A stretch of 60,000 nt of DNA from Apostichopus japonicus (Eukaryota > Echinodermata > Holothuroidea > Aspidochirotida > Stichopodidae), in contig NC_092576.1 of assembly GCF_037975245.1 (NCBI RefSeq), positions 6,244,001-6,304,000 of the forward strand. Reading direction: 5' to 3'. This document shows positions 12,601-27,600 of the stretch, in pieces. A program made the position numbers and the translations under genes. How positions within the stretch are numbered: the stretch's first letter is position 1; each line of letters opens with the position of its first letter. The notes beneath the pieces were generated by a model. That model did no database searches. It was not told where the DNA came from and worked only from the letters and a program-made list of their open reading frames with translations.

Positions 12601-15600
12601 AATTGAAGTTGGACAGTACCACATAGTACCACAACAGTACCTCTTCATGACTGACATGTAAAAGACCAATTTTTCCTGATCACTGTAGACTGAACATTTT
12701 CAGTGCATTCTTCAAATTAAACCATCAATCTGTCAAATGAAGGTCATATTCACAGTCCGACACAGGAAACAGGTATCAGGGTATTTGATAACATGCACAT
12801 CAATCTCATAAATCTTAATAGTCTAATTGGTATTGGCTACTTCTTGAATGCATGCTGCATATATGTTAGGCTGCAATACTCACTGAACAGTTATATGCTA
12901 TTTCGTTAAAGTGTAGTGCATATGTAAGGCTACAATACTTACATAAAAGTTCCTAGCATACTGTAGGCTGAACAGTTCCTGATAATGTGATATAGACTAC
13001 TTGTGTATATGTGCTGGATGTATGTTAGGCTACATTATCTACCACTTTAAAAGGTGTATAGGCATAGGCTCTTTCTTGAATGTGTACTGCATATGTTGGG
13101 CTGCATTTCTTACTGAACAGTTTCTGATATAGGCTACTCCATGGGTGTGTGCTGCATATGTTAGGCTACAATATTTACATGTGATAGGCTAAACTCCTTT
13201 AATGTTTGTTGCCTGTAGAGGAACAATATATACTGTAATATTAATAGGCATGTTGTGCCAAGTGTAATGCTTGTTAATATATGACAACGAATACTAGTTT
13301 GTATGATTTTATAGTACATGTTTTGTGGCCTATAGAGATTTTTTTCAAATTATTCTTAAGTAATTAATGATCAGTTGATTTAGAAAACTGAATTGATCAA
13401 TCAAATAGTTACTTAAGCATTCACATCATGACTGTTAGCTTGGGTGTGGGTGGTGTCATGCATTAAGATAACTAGTAGATTAATGGAATGAAAAAGGTTT
13501 AAGATTATTATCTCATAATGTCTGGGAACTATATATATATTGTTTGTTTGGCAAGGGAACAGGAAAGTGTCTCCCATACAAAAACATTATCAAATTTATT
13601 GATAGATGCAGACAAGAAGTAATAAAAACCAACAGCAACCTACAGCTTATGCAGATTTCATCAAGAAAAAAAAAGACCCTTCTGGGTTTGAAGTGAAATA
13701 TGTTTCAGAAGAAGTTGGTGAGTTAATTGGTATCATATTTCTGTAACCTAGTTGAGATAAGTGTATGCAACTTATTGCCATTTAGAATATCTGCACAGTT
13801 TGTTGCAGTGATGTGGGACTTAACGTTGGACAGCATGCTTCAATTATCAAAATGCGTTTACGTGTGGTTAGTCCATCCAACACATAAAATGGATCAAGGA
13901 AGTGTAAACTTGCACTGATTTAACTGTCAGCAACCATGTCATATAAGGAGCATCATTGCTATATTTTCAAAAAGGGTTAATATTGAGTTGTTGGTGATCA
14001 TTTTCCTTCATTTGTTATTATTAAAGGGTATGGATTATTTGCTACGGCAGACTTTGAAAAAGGAGAATTCCTCCTAGAATATTCTGGTGTGTTAAGACAT
14101 GCCTACCAGGTGGGGGAAGAGGAGGACACTACTTTCATATTCTTCTTCCAGAGTGGTCAAGACAGTATGTGGTAGGTAACATTTACTCTACATTTTATTC
14201 ACTGTTGAGCTACAAGTGTTTATTAGATCCATGTTTTTCTTCAAACAATTGGAAGGATGTTGTTAATTATGACTTTTTTATGAGTGACATTCTTTTCATG
14301 AGATTGATTGAGGCTTCATTTCACAACTTAAGTAGTACTTAATATCACAGTTTGCTAAATCAAGGTTGACTTTAGGCACAAATTAATGTTGAGGTGTTGT
14401 ATACTGATTGTTAATCAATTGATGTTGTTTAATGTTCTGTGCCAAGTTTTGTTTTGATATGACCCTATTAAAATCTTAGGAACACAAAAGGGTTGGACTA
14501 CTTAGAACATTGAGGAGTTCATTACCAATACACAGAATAAATTAAGAAAAGCAAAAGCCCTTTGAGCATAAGGTATTGCATGTATGTCAAGGATAGGCTA
14601 TTAGAGTGTGTCATCCTAGGAAGTCTCTGTGTGTTGTGTCCAAAAGTGTGATTGAAATAACATATTTTGAGTTGTTAGACCCTATAAAACACTAAATTAA
14701 CATCAACATGTTTTCTTTTTCTGGGAGGGGTGGGGGAGGGGCATAGTTTGCAGAATGGTGAAGTAGAATTTAAGTTTTCTTCTTTTTTCCATTGCTAGCA
14801 TTGATGCTACACATAGCACAGGAAAGGGAAAGTATTGTAATGATGATTGGAAGAAACCCAATGCTGTTGTGAAGAAGATTATCATAAACAAGCAACCAAA
14901 ATTGGCCATATTTGCAAATTCAGAGATTAAGAAAGGAAATGAAATCAGATATGATTATGGACAACCTGATGCAACATGGAGGAAGAAGGTAGGACAATGA
15001 TATAACTGCTCCTTGTTTGTATCGTATTGAACTGTTAACAAAGCTTTACCTAAATACATGTTACGACAACTGTCGCCATCCAGTCTGAATAGCAATATCA
15101 AACTAAACTTAAATCAGTGTTTTAATGAAGGATTACAGCTCATTTACAATACTGTTTGCATTGAAGGGTACATTCATGTAGTTAAAAGTGAGTTGTCTGA
15201 AATGAAGCTTTTATGATGATATTGTGTGGAATGTTCTCACTAGTATAGTTGATAATGACTACTGACTTTACTAAGTAACAATGAAATATTTGTAATTTGA
15301 GATTTAGTTCTGAAAGCATATCACTTCAAATGCCAAAAGTGTTATCATTGAAATGTGATTTTTAATCTTCTTAGAAAAACACAAATCAAAACAAGCCACC
15401 TGAAGTTTTGAGAGAATGCAACACTGATAATGAGCCAGAGAGACCACATGTAGAATCAAAATGCACCACACAGATTGCCAAGGTAAGAAATAGGCCATGT
15501 TATTATATATGCATCAATCTTAGATAAATATCATCAAGTTTATGTTTAACAAACCAGATGATTTAATACTGGTGAAATATCATTGAACCAGTAAGTATAT

Positions 15601-18600
15601 CCAAACCATTAGCATTATTGGTTAGATGTCATTATCACCTGAACCACTGTTGCAGTAGTTTGTACAATGATGTCCTCTAAGGAATAGCCAACTCTATAGC
15701 ACACATGTGAAGACTTGACACGTCAGAGTTTGAAATAAAAAATAGGCCCAATGGTTTGATTTTTTATCCCTTTGTTGGATGATCAGTGATTTGCATTGAA
15801 GTAGATGTCCTGATGATGTATCCTGATTGATATTTGCAATTAATAGAAATGTTGCTAGTAAATGTTCTCACTGGTATAATACATCTCAGTTGTGTTAGCC
15901 CTGACACAATTGCATTGTTAATGCTTGTATAGTTATTACGGTTCAATGTGTAGAATGATATATACTAGTTTGTTACATTAGTAAGGCACAATATTTCAGA
16001 GATATTTATTGTCAACTGCAAAGATTGATATAAGTTTGTGTTTTAATATATGATTTCAGCTGACACAATATTACCCAGTACTATGTGTACTTGGTCCTCT
16101 AAAGAATAGTCAAGTATCATTGTGTATTGACCAGGCTTCATTCATGTATTGTTTGATGTAGGCTTGTTTTTTCTTTGAAGATATAATCAAAACTCTTGGT
16201 TCTGTGAAAAGGACCTAACTGTTTGCATTGAAAAGTACTTTCATGTAGTTTAAACCCTTTTCTAAAGAGAGGCTTTTATGATGATATTGTGTGGAATGTT
16301 CTCACTAGTATAGTTGATAACGACTACTGACTTTATTAACCATGAAATATTTGTAATTTGAGATTCAGTTCTGAGAAGCTTATATCTTTTCAAATACTTA
16401 AGTATTGTCATTGAAATGTGATTTTTAATCTTCTTAGAAACAAACAAATCAAAACAAGCCACCTGAAGTTTTGAGAGAATGCAACACTGATAATGAGCCA
16501 GAGAGAGCACCTGGGGAATCAGAATGCACCACACAGATTGCCAAGGTAAGAAATAGGCCCTATTATTATACATCAATCTTAGATAAATATCATCAAGTTT
16601 TTGTTTAGCAAACCAGATGATTTAATACTGGTGAAATATCATTGAACCAGTAAGTATATACAAACCATTAGCATTATAGGTTAGATGTCATTATCACCTG
16701 TAGCACTGCTGCAGTAGTTTGTACAATGATGTCCTCTAAGGAATAGCCAACTTTATAGCACACATGTGAAGACTTGACATGCCAGAGTTTGAAATAAAAA
16801 ATATGCCCAATGGTTTGATTTTTCATCCCTTTGATGGATGTTCAGTGATTTACATTGAAGTAGATGTCCTGACTATGTATCTTGATTGATATTTGCAATT
16901 AATAGAAATGTTGCTAGTTAATGTTCTCACTGGTATAGTACATCTCAGTTGTGTTAACCCTGACACAATTGCATTGTTAATGCTTGTATGGTTATTAAGG
17001 TTCAATGTGTATAATGATATATACTAGTTTGTTACATTAGTAAGGCACAATATGCAGAGATATTTATTGTCAACTGAAAAGATTGATATAAGTTTGTGTT
17101 TTAATGTATGATTTCATGTGATATACAATATTACCCAGTACTATGTGTACTTGGTCCTCTAAAGAATAGTTAAGTATCATTTTGGTGAATACACAATGTG
17201 TATTGACCAGGCTTCATTCATGTATTGTTTGATGTAGGCTTGTTTTCTCTTTGAAGATATAATCAAAACTCTTGGTTCTGTAAAAAGGACCTAACTGTTG
17301 TATTTAAAAGTACTTTCAGGTAGTTTAAACCCAATTTCTAAAGAGAGGCTTTTATGATGATATTGTGTGGAATGTTCTCACTAGTATAGTTGATAACGAC
17401 TACTGACTTTACTAAGTAATAATGAAATATTTGTAATTTGAGATTTAGTTCTGAAAACCTAATAGCAATTCAAATGCCAATAGTGTTATCATTGAAATGT
17501 AATTTTTAATCTTCTTAGAAAAACACAAATCAAAACAAGCCACCTGAAGTTTTGAGAGAATGCAACACTGATAATGAGCCAGAGAGAGCACCTGGGGAAT
17601 TAGAATGCACCACACAGATTGTCAAGGTAAAAATAGGCCATGTTATTATATATGCATCAATCTTAGATAAATATCATGAGGTGTTTGTTTAGCAAACCAG
17701 ATGATTTAATACTGGTGAAATATCATTGAACCAATAAGTATATCCAAACCATTAGCATTATAGGTTAGATGTCATTATCACCTGTACCACTGTTGCAGTA
17801 GTTTGTACAATGATGTCCTCTAAGGAATAACCAACTCTATAGCACACATGTGAAGACTTGACATGCCAGAGTTTGAAATAAAAAATAGCCCAATGGTTTG
17901 ATTTTTCATCCCTTTGATAGATGTTCAGTGATTTGCATTGAAGTAGATGTCCTGATGATGTATCCTGATTGATATTTGCAATTAATAGAAATGTTGCTAG
18001 TAAATGTTCTCACTGGTATAGTACATCTCAGTTGTGTTAACCCTGACACAATTGCATTGTTAATGCTTGTATAGTTATTACGGTTCAATGTGAAGAATGA
18101 TATATACTAGTTTGTTACATTAGTAAGGCACAATATGCAGAGATTTGTATTGTCAACCGCAAAGATTGATATAAGTTTGTGTTTTAATGTATGATAAGAG
18201 CTGATATACAATATTACCCAGTACTACGTGTACTTGGTCCTCTAAAGAATAGTCAAGTATCATTGTGTATTGACCAGGCTTCATTCATGTATTGTTTGAT
18301 GTAGGCTTGTTTTTTCTTTGAAGATATAATCAAAACTCTTGGTTCTGTGAAAAGGACCTAACTGTTGCATTGAAAAGTACTTTCATGTAGTTTAAACCCA
18401 TTTCTAAAGAGTGGCTTTTATGATGATATTGTGTGGAATGTTCTCACTAGTATAGTTGATAACGACTACTGACTTTATTAACCATGAAATATTTGTAATT
18501 TGAGATTCAGTTCTGAGATGCTTATATCTTTTCAAATACTTAAGTATTGTCATTGAAATGTGATTTTTAATCTTTTAGAAACAAACAAATCAAAACAAGC

Positions 18601-21600
18601 CACCTGAAGTTTTGAGAGAATGCAACACTGATAATGAGCCAGAGAGAGCACCTGGGGAATCAGAATGCACCACACAGATTGCCAAGGTAAGAAATAGGCC
18701 CTATTATTATACATCAATCTTAGATAAATATCATCAAGTTTATGTTTAACAAACCAGATGATTTAATACTGGTGAAATATCATTGAACCAGTAAGTATAT
18801 ACAAACCATTAGCATTATTGGTTAGATGTCATTATCACCTGTAGCACTGCTGCAGTAGTTTGTACAATGATGTCCTCTAAGGAATAGCCAACTTTATAGC
18901 ACACATGTGAAGACTTGACATGCCAGAGTTTGAAATAAAAAATATGCCCAATGGTTTGATTTTTCATCCCTTTGATAGATGTTCAGTGATTTACATTGAA
19001 GTAGATGTCCTGACTATGTATCTTGATTGATATTTGCAATTAATAGAAATGTTGCTAGTTCATGTTCTCACTGGTATAGTACATCTCAGTTATGTTAGCC
19101 CTGACACAGTTGCATTGTTAATGCTTGTATGGTTATTAAGGTTCAATGTGTATAATGATATATACTAGTTTGTTACATTAGTAAGGCACAATATGCAGAG
19201 ATATTTATTGTCAACTGAAAAGATTGATATAAGTTTGTGTTTTAATGTATGATTTCATGTGATATACAATATTACCCAGTACTATGTGTACTTGGTCCTC
19301 TAAAGAATAGTTAAGTATCATTTTGGTCAATACACAATGTGTATTGACCAGGCTTCATTCATGTATTGTTTGATGTAGGCTTGTTTTCTCTTTGAAGATA
19401 TAATCAAAACTCTTGGTTCTGTGAAAAGGACCTAACTGTTGCATTGAAAAGTACTTTCAGGTAGTTTAAACCCATTTCTAAAGAGAGGCTTTTATGATGA
19501 TATTGTGTGGAATGTTCTCACTAGTATAGTTGATAACGACTACTGACTTTACTAAGTAATAATGAAATATTTGTAATTTGAGATTTAGTTCTGAAAACCT
19601 AATAGCAATTCAAATGCCAATAGTGTTATCATTGAAATGTGATTTTTAATCTTCTTAGAAAAACACAAATCAAAACAAGCCACCTGAAGTTTTGAGAGAA
19701 TGCAACACTGATAATGAGCCAGAGAGAGCACCTGGGGAATCAGAATGCACCACACAGATTGTCAAGGTAAATATAGGCCATGTTATTATATATGCATCAA
19801 TCTTAGATAAATATCATGAGGTGTTTGTTTAGCAAACCAGATGATTTAATACTGGTGAAATATCATTGAACCAGTAAGTATATACAAACCATTAGCATTA
19901 TTGGTTAGATGTCATTATCACCTGTACCACTGTTGCAGTAGTTTGTACAATGATGTCCTCTAAAGAATAGCCAACTCTATTGCACAAAGCCGAAGACTTG
20001 ACACACCTCAGAATTTTAGGTGGAAAAGGCTCCAAGGGGTTACATTTTTCATCCCTTTGATGGATGATCAGTGATTTCCATTCCGGTTCAATGTGTAGAA
20101 TAATATATACTAGTTTGTTACATTAGTAAGGCACAGTATTCCAGAGATGTATCTTGTCAACTGCAAAGATTGATATAGGTTTGTGTTTTAATGTATGATT
20201 TCAGCTGATTTACAATATTACCCAGTACTAGGTGTACTATGGTCCTCTAAAGAATAGTCAAGTATCATTGTGTATTGGCCAGGCTTCATTCATGTATTGT
20301 TTGATGTAGACTCGATTACTTTTTGAAGATATAATAAACTCTTAGTTCTGGGAAAAGAACCTTATTGTTTGCATTGAAGGGGAGATTCATGCAGTTAAAA
20401 TCCATTTCTAAAGTGATGCTTTTATGATGATATTGTGTAGAATGTTCTCACTAGTATAGTTGATAACGACTACTGAATTTACTAACCATGAAATATTTGT
20501 AATTTGAGATTTAGTTCTGAGAAGCTATATCACTTCAAATGCCAAAAATGTTATCATTGAAATGTGATTTTTAATCTTCTTAGAAAAACACAAATCAAAA
20601 CAAGCCACCTGAAGTTTTGAGAGAATGCAACACTGATAATGAGCCAGAGAGAGCACATGTAGAATCAAATTGCACCACACAGATTGCCAAGGTAAGAAAT
20701 AGGCCATGTTATTATATATTCGTCAATCTTAGATAAATATCATCAGTTTATGTTTAACAAACCAGATGATTTAATACTGGTGAAATATCATTGAACCAGT
20801 AAGTATATACAAACCATTAGCATTATAGGTTAGATGTCATTATCACCTGTAGCACTGCTGCAGTAGTTTGTACAATGATGTCCTCTAAGGAATAGCCAAC
20901 TTTATAGCACACATGTGAAGACTTGACACGTCAGATTTTAAAATAAAAAAAATAGCCCAATGGTTTGATTTTTCATCCCTTTGATAGATGTTCAGTGATT
21001 TACATTGAAGTAGATGTCCAGACTATGTATCCTGATTGATATTTGCAATTAATAGAAATGTTGCTAGTTAATGTTCTCACTGGTATAGTACATCTCAGTT
21101 GTGTTAACCCTGACACAATTGCATTGTTAATGCTTGTATAGTAATTACGGTTCAATGTGTAGAATGATATATACTAGTTTGTTACATTAGTAAGGCACAG
21201 TATTTCAGAGATATTTATTGTCAACTGCAAAGATTGATATAACTTTGTGTTTTAATATATGATTTCAGCTGACACAATATTACCCAGTACTATGTGTACT
21301 TGGTCCTCTAAAGAATAGTCAAGTATCATTGTGTATTGACCAGGCTTCATTCATGTATTGTTTAATGTAGGCTTGTTTTTTCCTTGAAGATATAATCAAA
21401 ACTCTTGGTTCTGTGAAAAGAACCTAACTGTTTGCATTGAAGGGTACATTCATGTCGTTTAAACCCTTTTCTAAAGGGATTCTTTTTATGATGATATTGT
21501 ATGGAATGTTCTCACTAGTATAGTTGATAACGACTACTGACTTTACTAACCATGAAATATTTGTAATTTGAGATTCAGTTCTGAGATGCTTATATCATTT

Positions 21601-24600
21601 CAAATACTTAAGTATTTCCATTGAAATGTGATTTTTAATCTTCTTAGAAACAAACAAATCAAAACAAGCCACCTGAAGTTTTGAGAGAATGCAACACTGA
21701 TAATGAGCCAGAGAGAGCACCTGGGGAATCAGAATGCACCACACAGATTGCCAAGGTAAGAAATAGGCCCTGTTATTATAGATAAAATATTAGAAGATAA
21801 ATATCTTCTTTATTGACCAGGCAGCATTCCTTGCAAATAAATGTTTTCACTGGCATAATTCATTTTAGTTGTGTAACTCTTACAAAGTGTATCATCCACT
21901 GTGCAGACTGATACATACTTTTGGTACTTAAACATATTTATTTAAATACAAAACTTTTTAATTCTGCAAAATTTTGTTCAAACATGCACTTTTTAAAGGA
22001 GGAACATTCATAGTTCCGTCAACTCAAACATCCAAAAGCTGATTTAGGTTGTTGTCTTGATTTATTGGAAAGGTCTGTACGTACAACATCTGTTACTTCT
22101 TCCCTATTTAGGATAATGAAAGTGATGATAGCTATAATCCATTTGAAGACATCGATTTGTTCCCATGGTGTAAAGACACACACAAAGATGTCAGCAGTGG
22201 AGGAGACGATAAAGGAGAAAATGGTAGTGACAATGAAGTTTCATCTCAGACTAGTGAAGCATCGGACAACACTCAAGATAAAGAGCAGGAATGGAATGAT
22301 GACCAAATGTCATATGTTTGCGATTCAGAAGATTCTACAAATAGTTCAGAATATATGATTCCCCTTCCTTCCCCTAAAATGAGAAGTCATGGTGCAGTTT
22401 GCATCAAGGAGCATCCGTCAAAATCTGATGTCGAGCACACCATAGTATCAACTACTGATCACAATCAAAAGCAACAGCAAAGACATGGTAAAAACAGAAA
22501 ATGTAACCAGAAAAAAGTCAGATTTGTGTTGGAAAAAGAAGAATCTGTCAGTTATACAGATTCATCGGACAGCAGTGATGAAAATAATGAACATTGTAGT
22601 GATTACCTCCCAACAGAAAGCAGCAGTGATGAGCAGATGTCACCGGAGAGCAACAGTGAAATGGATACTCAAAAAAGGAAAGGACCAGGAACAAGTCTGA
22701 AACGGAATGTTGACATGAGGTCATCGGCAAGTGATTCAGAAGCAGGTGGAAACATTGTCCACTCTACTTCTAGCTCATCATCTAAATTGAGACTGCAGAA
22801 TGCTGAATGCAAAGTGTCAAGCAAGACACCTGAATCGAGTTGTGCAGTTTCTTCAACTACCAGTGAAACTAGGTTCAAGAAGATACCTCGGGTGACTGTC
22901 ATGACAAGCAGTAATGGGCTTGCTAGAAAATGGGATAAACACCAGTTCTGTGTTTTTTGTATGGAACAAAAGGCAAAACTGGGAAGACATTTCCAGTCTA
23001 TGCATGCACATGAACCTGAGGTACAAGAAGCATTCAGCTTCAGCAAGAATTCCAAGGAAAGAAAGGAATTGCTACAAATTTTGACCAATAAAGGTAATCA
23101 TTCACACAACATCGAAGTACTAAACTCAGGGACAGGCATTCTTATTCCCTACAAGAGGCCACCCTTCAGTGTTCCTTTTGAAAGATACCTTCCATGTGAA
23201 AACTGTTTTGGTTACTTTTATGATGGAGATATGTGGAAACACACAAAAAAGTGTCCAGCGAAACAAAGCCACAGTGGAAGAAATAACGGATTAAGGTCTA
23301 GATGTTCATTGTTGCTCCCACTGGCTACCAAGGTTGATGAACAGTTCAAGGTAAAAGTCATTGGAATTATGCGTCGGGATAACATAAGCATTATTTGTCG
23401 AAATGATGAAATGATTTTGACATTGGGACAACGATTGTTTGCAAAGCTTGGAACAGATTCACACAATGGACAGTATGTCAGTCAGAAAATGCGGGAGGTG
23501 GGTCGCCTACTGAAGAATATTCAGGAAGTTGATCCAAGTTTAAAGACCCTTGCAGAATGCATACGACCATCATGCTTTGACAAAGTAGTTGAGGCTGTTC
23601 GCAAGTGTGCAGTTTACAACTCATCCACTCAACAGTACCAGATACCATCCCTTGCACTGAAGTTAGGCCATTCCCTAAAAAAATGTGCAGCAATACAAAA
23701 GGTGGCAGGCATCAAATTGGAAGATGGAGAACTGAAAGATTATGCAGAGAGATTTGAAGAACTTTGCAACTTAGAGTGGGCAGACAGTGTTTCTTCACAT
23801 GCATTATCTACATTGTATCAAAGGAAGTGGAATAAGCCCACAATATTACCTTTGTCTGAAGATGTAGTCAACCTTCACAAACACCTCAATGTGAAAATTA
23901 CGGAAAGCACCAAGAGATTGTCAACAGATCCGGATAAACTGGCATGGTACTCACTAGCTACAGCAACAATGGCTAAAATTATCCTATTTAATAGGAGGAG
24001 GAGTGGAGAAGTACAGCGCATGCCTCTGGAAGATTACCAAAGATGCAATACTCACACTAATGAGGATATCCTTGAGGATCTTACTGAATGGGAGAAAAAA
24101 CTGTGTCAACAGCTTTCTAGAGTCGAGACTAAAGGGAAAAGAGGCAGAAAAGTCCCCATTCTGCTAACATCTGAAATGAAAGAGGCTGCCGATACCCTTG
24201 TAGAGACTCGTTCATCTGTTGGAGTGTCTTCAACCAATCGCTATATGTTTGCCAGGCCAACATTGGGTTCAAAAACTCCACTACGGGGATCTGATTGCCT
24301 TAGCAAAATGGCTTTAGAGAGTGGAGCCAAATGCCCTTCTGCACTAACATCAACAAAGCTTCGAAAACATATTGCAACAGTTTCTCAACTCTTTTGTCTC
24401 AAACGCCATGAACTGGACATTCTTGCCAACTTTTTAGGTCACGATATTAGAGTTCATCGCGAGTATTATCGCCTCCCTGACGACACACTGCAGATGACAA
24501 AGGTAGCAAGGCTCTTGTTGGCGATGGAGAAGGGAAATTCAAACAACTTCAGAGATAAGAAACTTTCTGAAATTGAGGTCTCTTTGGATGGTAAGTGTTT

Positions 24601-27600
24601 TTAATTGTTTTGTATTTTAAAGTTTAATGATAAATTGAAGTTATTGTCTTATGTGATAAATTTACAATATGAGTAACATGGATGGTTAAACAGATTTTCA
24701 ATTGCAAACATTTTTTAACTCGAAACCCGATGGCATCAAAATGAGCTATTTACGAGTAACAAACAAGTTGTATTTAAAACTTAGTAGTCTTTCAGGTCAC
24801 CTAGCTAGTCTTGTTTATTTCTCAATTTCTTCTGTGAATATTCCTACCTCGTAAGCACTTAATTTTGTTACGCTTATTTTATATTCTTATAGTCAATTGT
24901 TTCCTTTGTTTATTTACTTTCTTCGGTCAGATCCATGTACTAGTGAAGAAGAGCTGGTTGACGAAGATGAGGAAGATGATTTACCTGATGAAATCAATAC
25001 AGGAGGTACATCAAGTAAACTGGCATATATTTTTAGACAGAGTTGCACATTTGAGACACATCTTGTTGCAGCCAAGACTTTGTATTACTAGATACTTCAG
25101 AAAAACTTGTAATATGTTAATTTATAGTTATATCTCTTTCTAAATGGGGAACCATGTTTGATATTCTTGTTCTTATTTTTTAATGGTAGTTTCTTGCATT
25201 TTGTTCTATGCACTTCATTGGCTTATTTCCTTTTCTTCATTCCAGCATCAATCCTTGCAAAAACGTGTAATGAAAGTAAGAAGAGGAGCAGTCTCCAGGC
25301 AAGAAGTCACAGTAACCTTTCAGTTAGAAAACCAGATCAGTCAGAGCAAAGAGTTGTAGTAAACAAAAAGTCACATTGGGGTAACAAAGAATCAGATGCT
25401 GTCCAAGATTATTTTGACAAGCACATTAGGTTAGGCCGTGTGCCTCGAAAAGATGAATGCGACAAATGTAAGAAATCTCTGGCACCACTTCTAGATGATA
25501 AAACTTGGAAAAACATCAAGTATAAAGTTTATAGTGCCATTCAAGCTAATAAAAGGAAGCGATAATATCTGTCAAATTTGTAAGTTAAAGTGTTAAAAGA
25601 CATGTTTCAGTTATATATGTAACTAAAAGTCTTGTGTTTATGTGTTTCTATCATTTAATTCTGGCAGAGTAATTAAGGATTTTGGAAGTTTATCAGGGCT
25701 TAAGGGAGGGGTGGAAGGTTCAGAATTTGTTGTTCCAGATGTTCTTGTTGTAACTGTTCTTCTTTGTTTTAAGCTCATGAAGTATAAGTTGAAGGTGTTT
25801 CTTAGAATTTCTTCATTTTCTAATATAAGATGATAAAGGTTCACGTTTTTAGTTGGCGTTTTTCCGTCAAACTAAATGCAGTATAACCTATTGTTACGAC
25901 CAAAAATTCAACGTTAAATTTTCATATAATATTTTAGTTGCAAAATGCATTTGTATATGTGTTGTTAACAGTATTGTGTTAACAATAGTAGCAGTGCACT
26001 GTACTGTAGTCCAATGTTCGTGTTAGGACAAGGCCGCATTTGGTGCTTTGTTTTCACAATACGTTGAAAGATGAAATTCTTGTAATTCTTGTTAGGGAAA
26101 TAATAAGCCATTGCGAATAAGCGTCAAAAGAGTGGACTAGACATTGATAATCTTACAGTTTGACTTTTCAGTTTAAAATCTATTATCGAAGCATGCAAAA
26201 GACAATTTATTAGTCACTTTCAGTTCGTCTTAAAAATAATCATTCCGTTACGACCGTTATTTTTTCGCCAAAAAGCGAACAATATGAGTATGATTGTTTA
26301 TCTCTTCTGACATTCAATTGAAGTTTGTTCAGCTTGCTTGCAAGTATTTCTCTTATCTTTCTTTTTAATTCTCATTAAAAGGATCATTTAGTTATTAGAA
26401 ATTTGAAGGCTGCATGGTAAATGCCTGTTTCTTATTTCCACCAATTAAATAATATCTCACTTCGCTGCTTACTGGTGTAGCCTTTCTGCTTATATAAAAA
26501 TAATAGTGGTTGTTAATTAGTTATAAAAAACGAAGTGAAATCAACGATAATCATACCTGATTTTCAAAACATAATATGTAAAATTGGGAATAGATTCTTT
26601 TTTTTTAATCTTTTTGACAAATTAGAAAACAGAGTACCTCAAGAATGGCTATGGTTATTAACTTGGAAATGTGGCTACAATAAGTTACTGTTAATTAATA
26701 TTTAGCTTTTTACAGATAAGTAACTGGCATTTTATTCTTCATCAGTTAGCAGTTGTTAATTTTGTTTTGGTTGCAAAGGTTTTTCAATAAAGGTGCCATA
26801 ACAGAAATATGTTACTTTTCTGTCAGTTTATATATTGTTTATTAATGATCATAATGTTATGTATGACATAATATGTCACCTTTCCCTTCCATCAACCTCC
26901 TAACCAACCCTAAAAAAATACATTTATAGAACTAGTGGAAACTAAACGTATTTTGCAAAGTCTTGCAGTTTTCGCAATAACCTCACTTGAGCCCTTGCTT
27001 GAAAAAAGTTGATCGGCCTAAAGCACATCTATAAAGGTTTTTTCTACAACCAAAGATTGGGAAATTTGGTGTCCAAAGAATACATTGACTTCTGCTTGTG
27101 TCCATCCGTCTGCAACCCTTATCCCATCCTCCGCAGATGTACATTACACTCTAGATACCAACTGGGGGTAAAATATGCGGAGCTAAGACTCTTGAGGTTA
27201 GACCATAGTGGTCACAATGAGCAATTTAATGTTTACTAATAAACCAACTTGAACATTACATCATGCATAAGCTGTCCTCAAAAGAATAGCAATCATATTC
27301 ATACATACATTGTCCTCTAATGACTAACAGTTCTGGATATACGCAGAACGTCCTTAGATGCATAGAACAACCAGATATAATGTGTGTGGTTCTCACATGT
27401 ATAGAAGATGTCACTTCAAAGAACAAACGACAGATGGTTTCCAAGAAGTTATAGATGACTGGTCAATGACATAAACTGAAACGTGTTTCTTTGCTTTAAG
27501 GCTACTTCACCCCTAACATAGTGTCCTCGAAAGATGGTCCCTTGTCAATGTCCTCCAATGGTATGCAAGGCAGGTATGTGTGTGTGTGTGGATATGACGA

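Noticed and set aside
15150-21780. CRISPR-like regular repeat pattern
   Set aside because: Units are ~1.06 kb with splice sites and coding exons in a eukaryotic gene; nothing like a repeat-spacer array.
22548-23693. Several 60-139-codon open frames on the minus strand
   Set aside because: They lie opposite the long recombinase exon, have no domain signal, and are antisense shadows.
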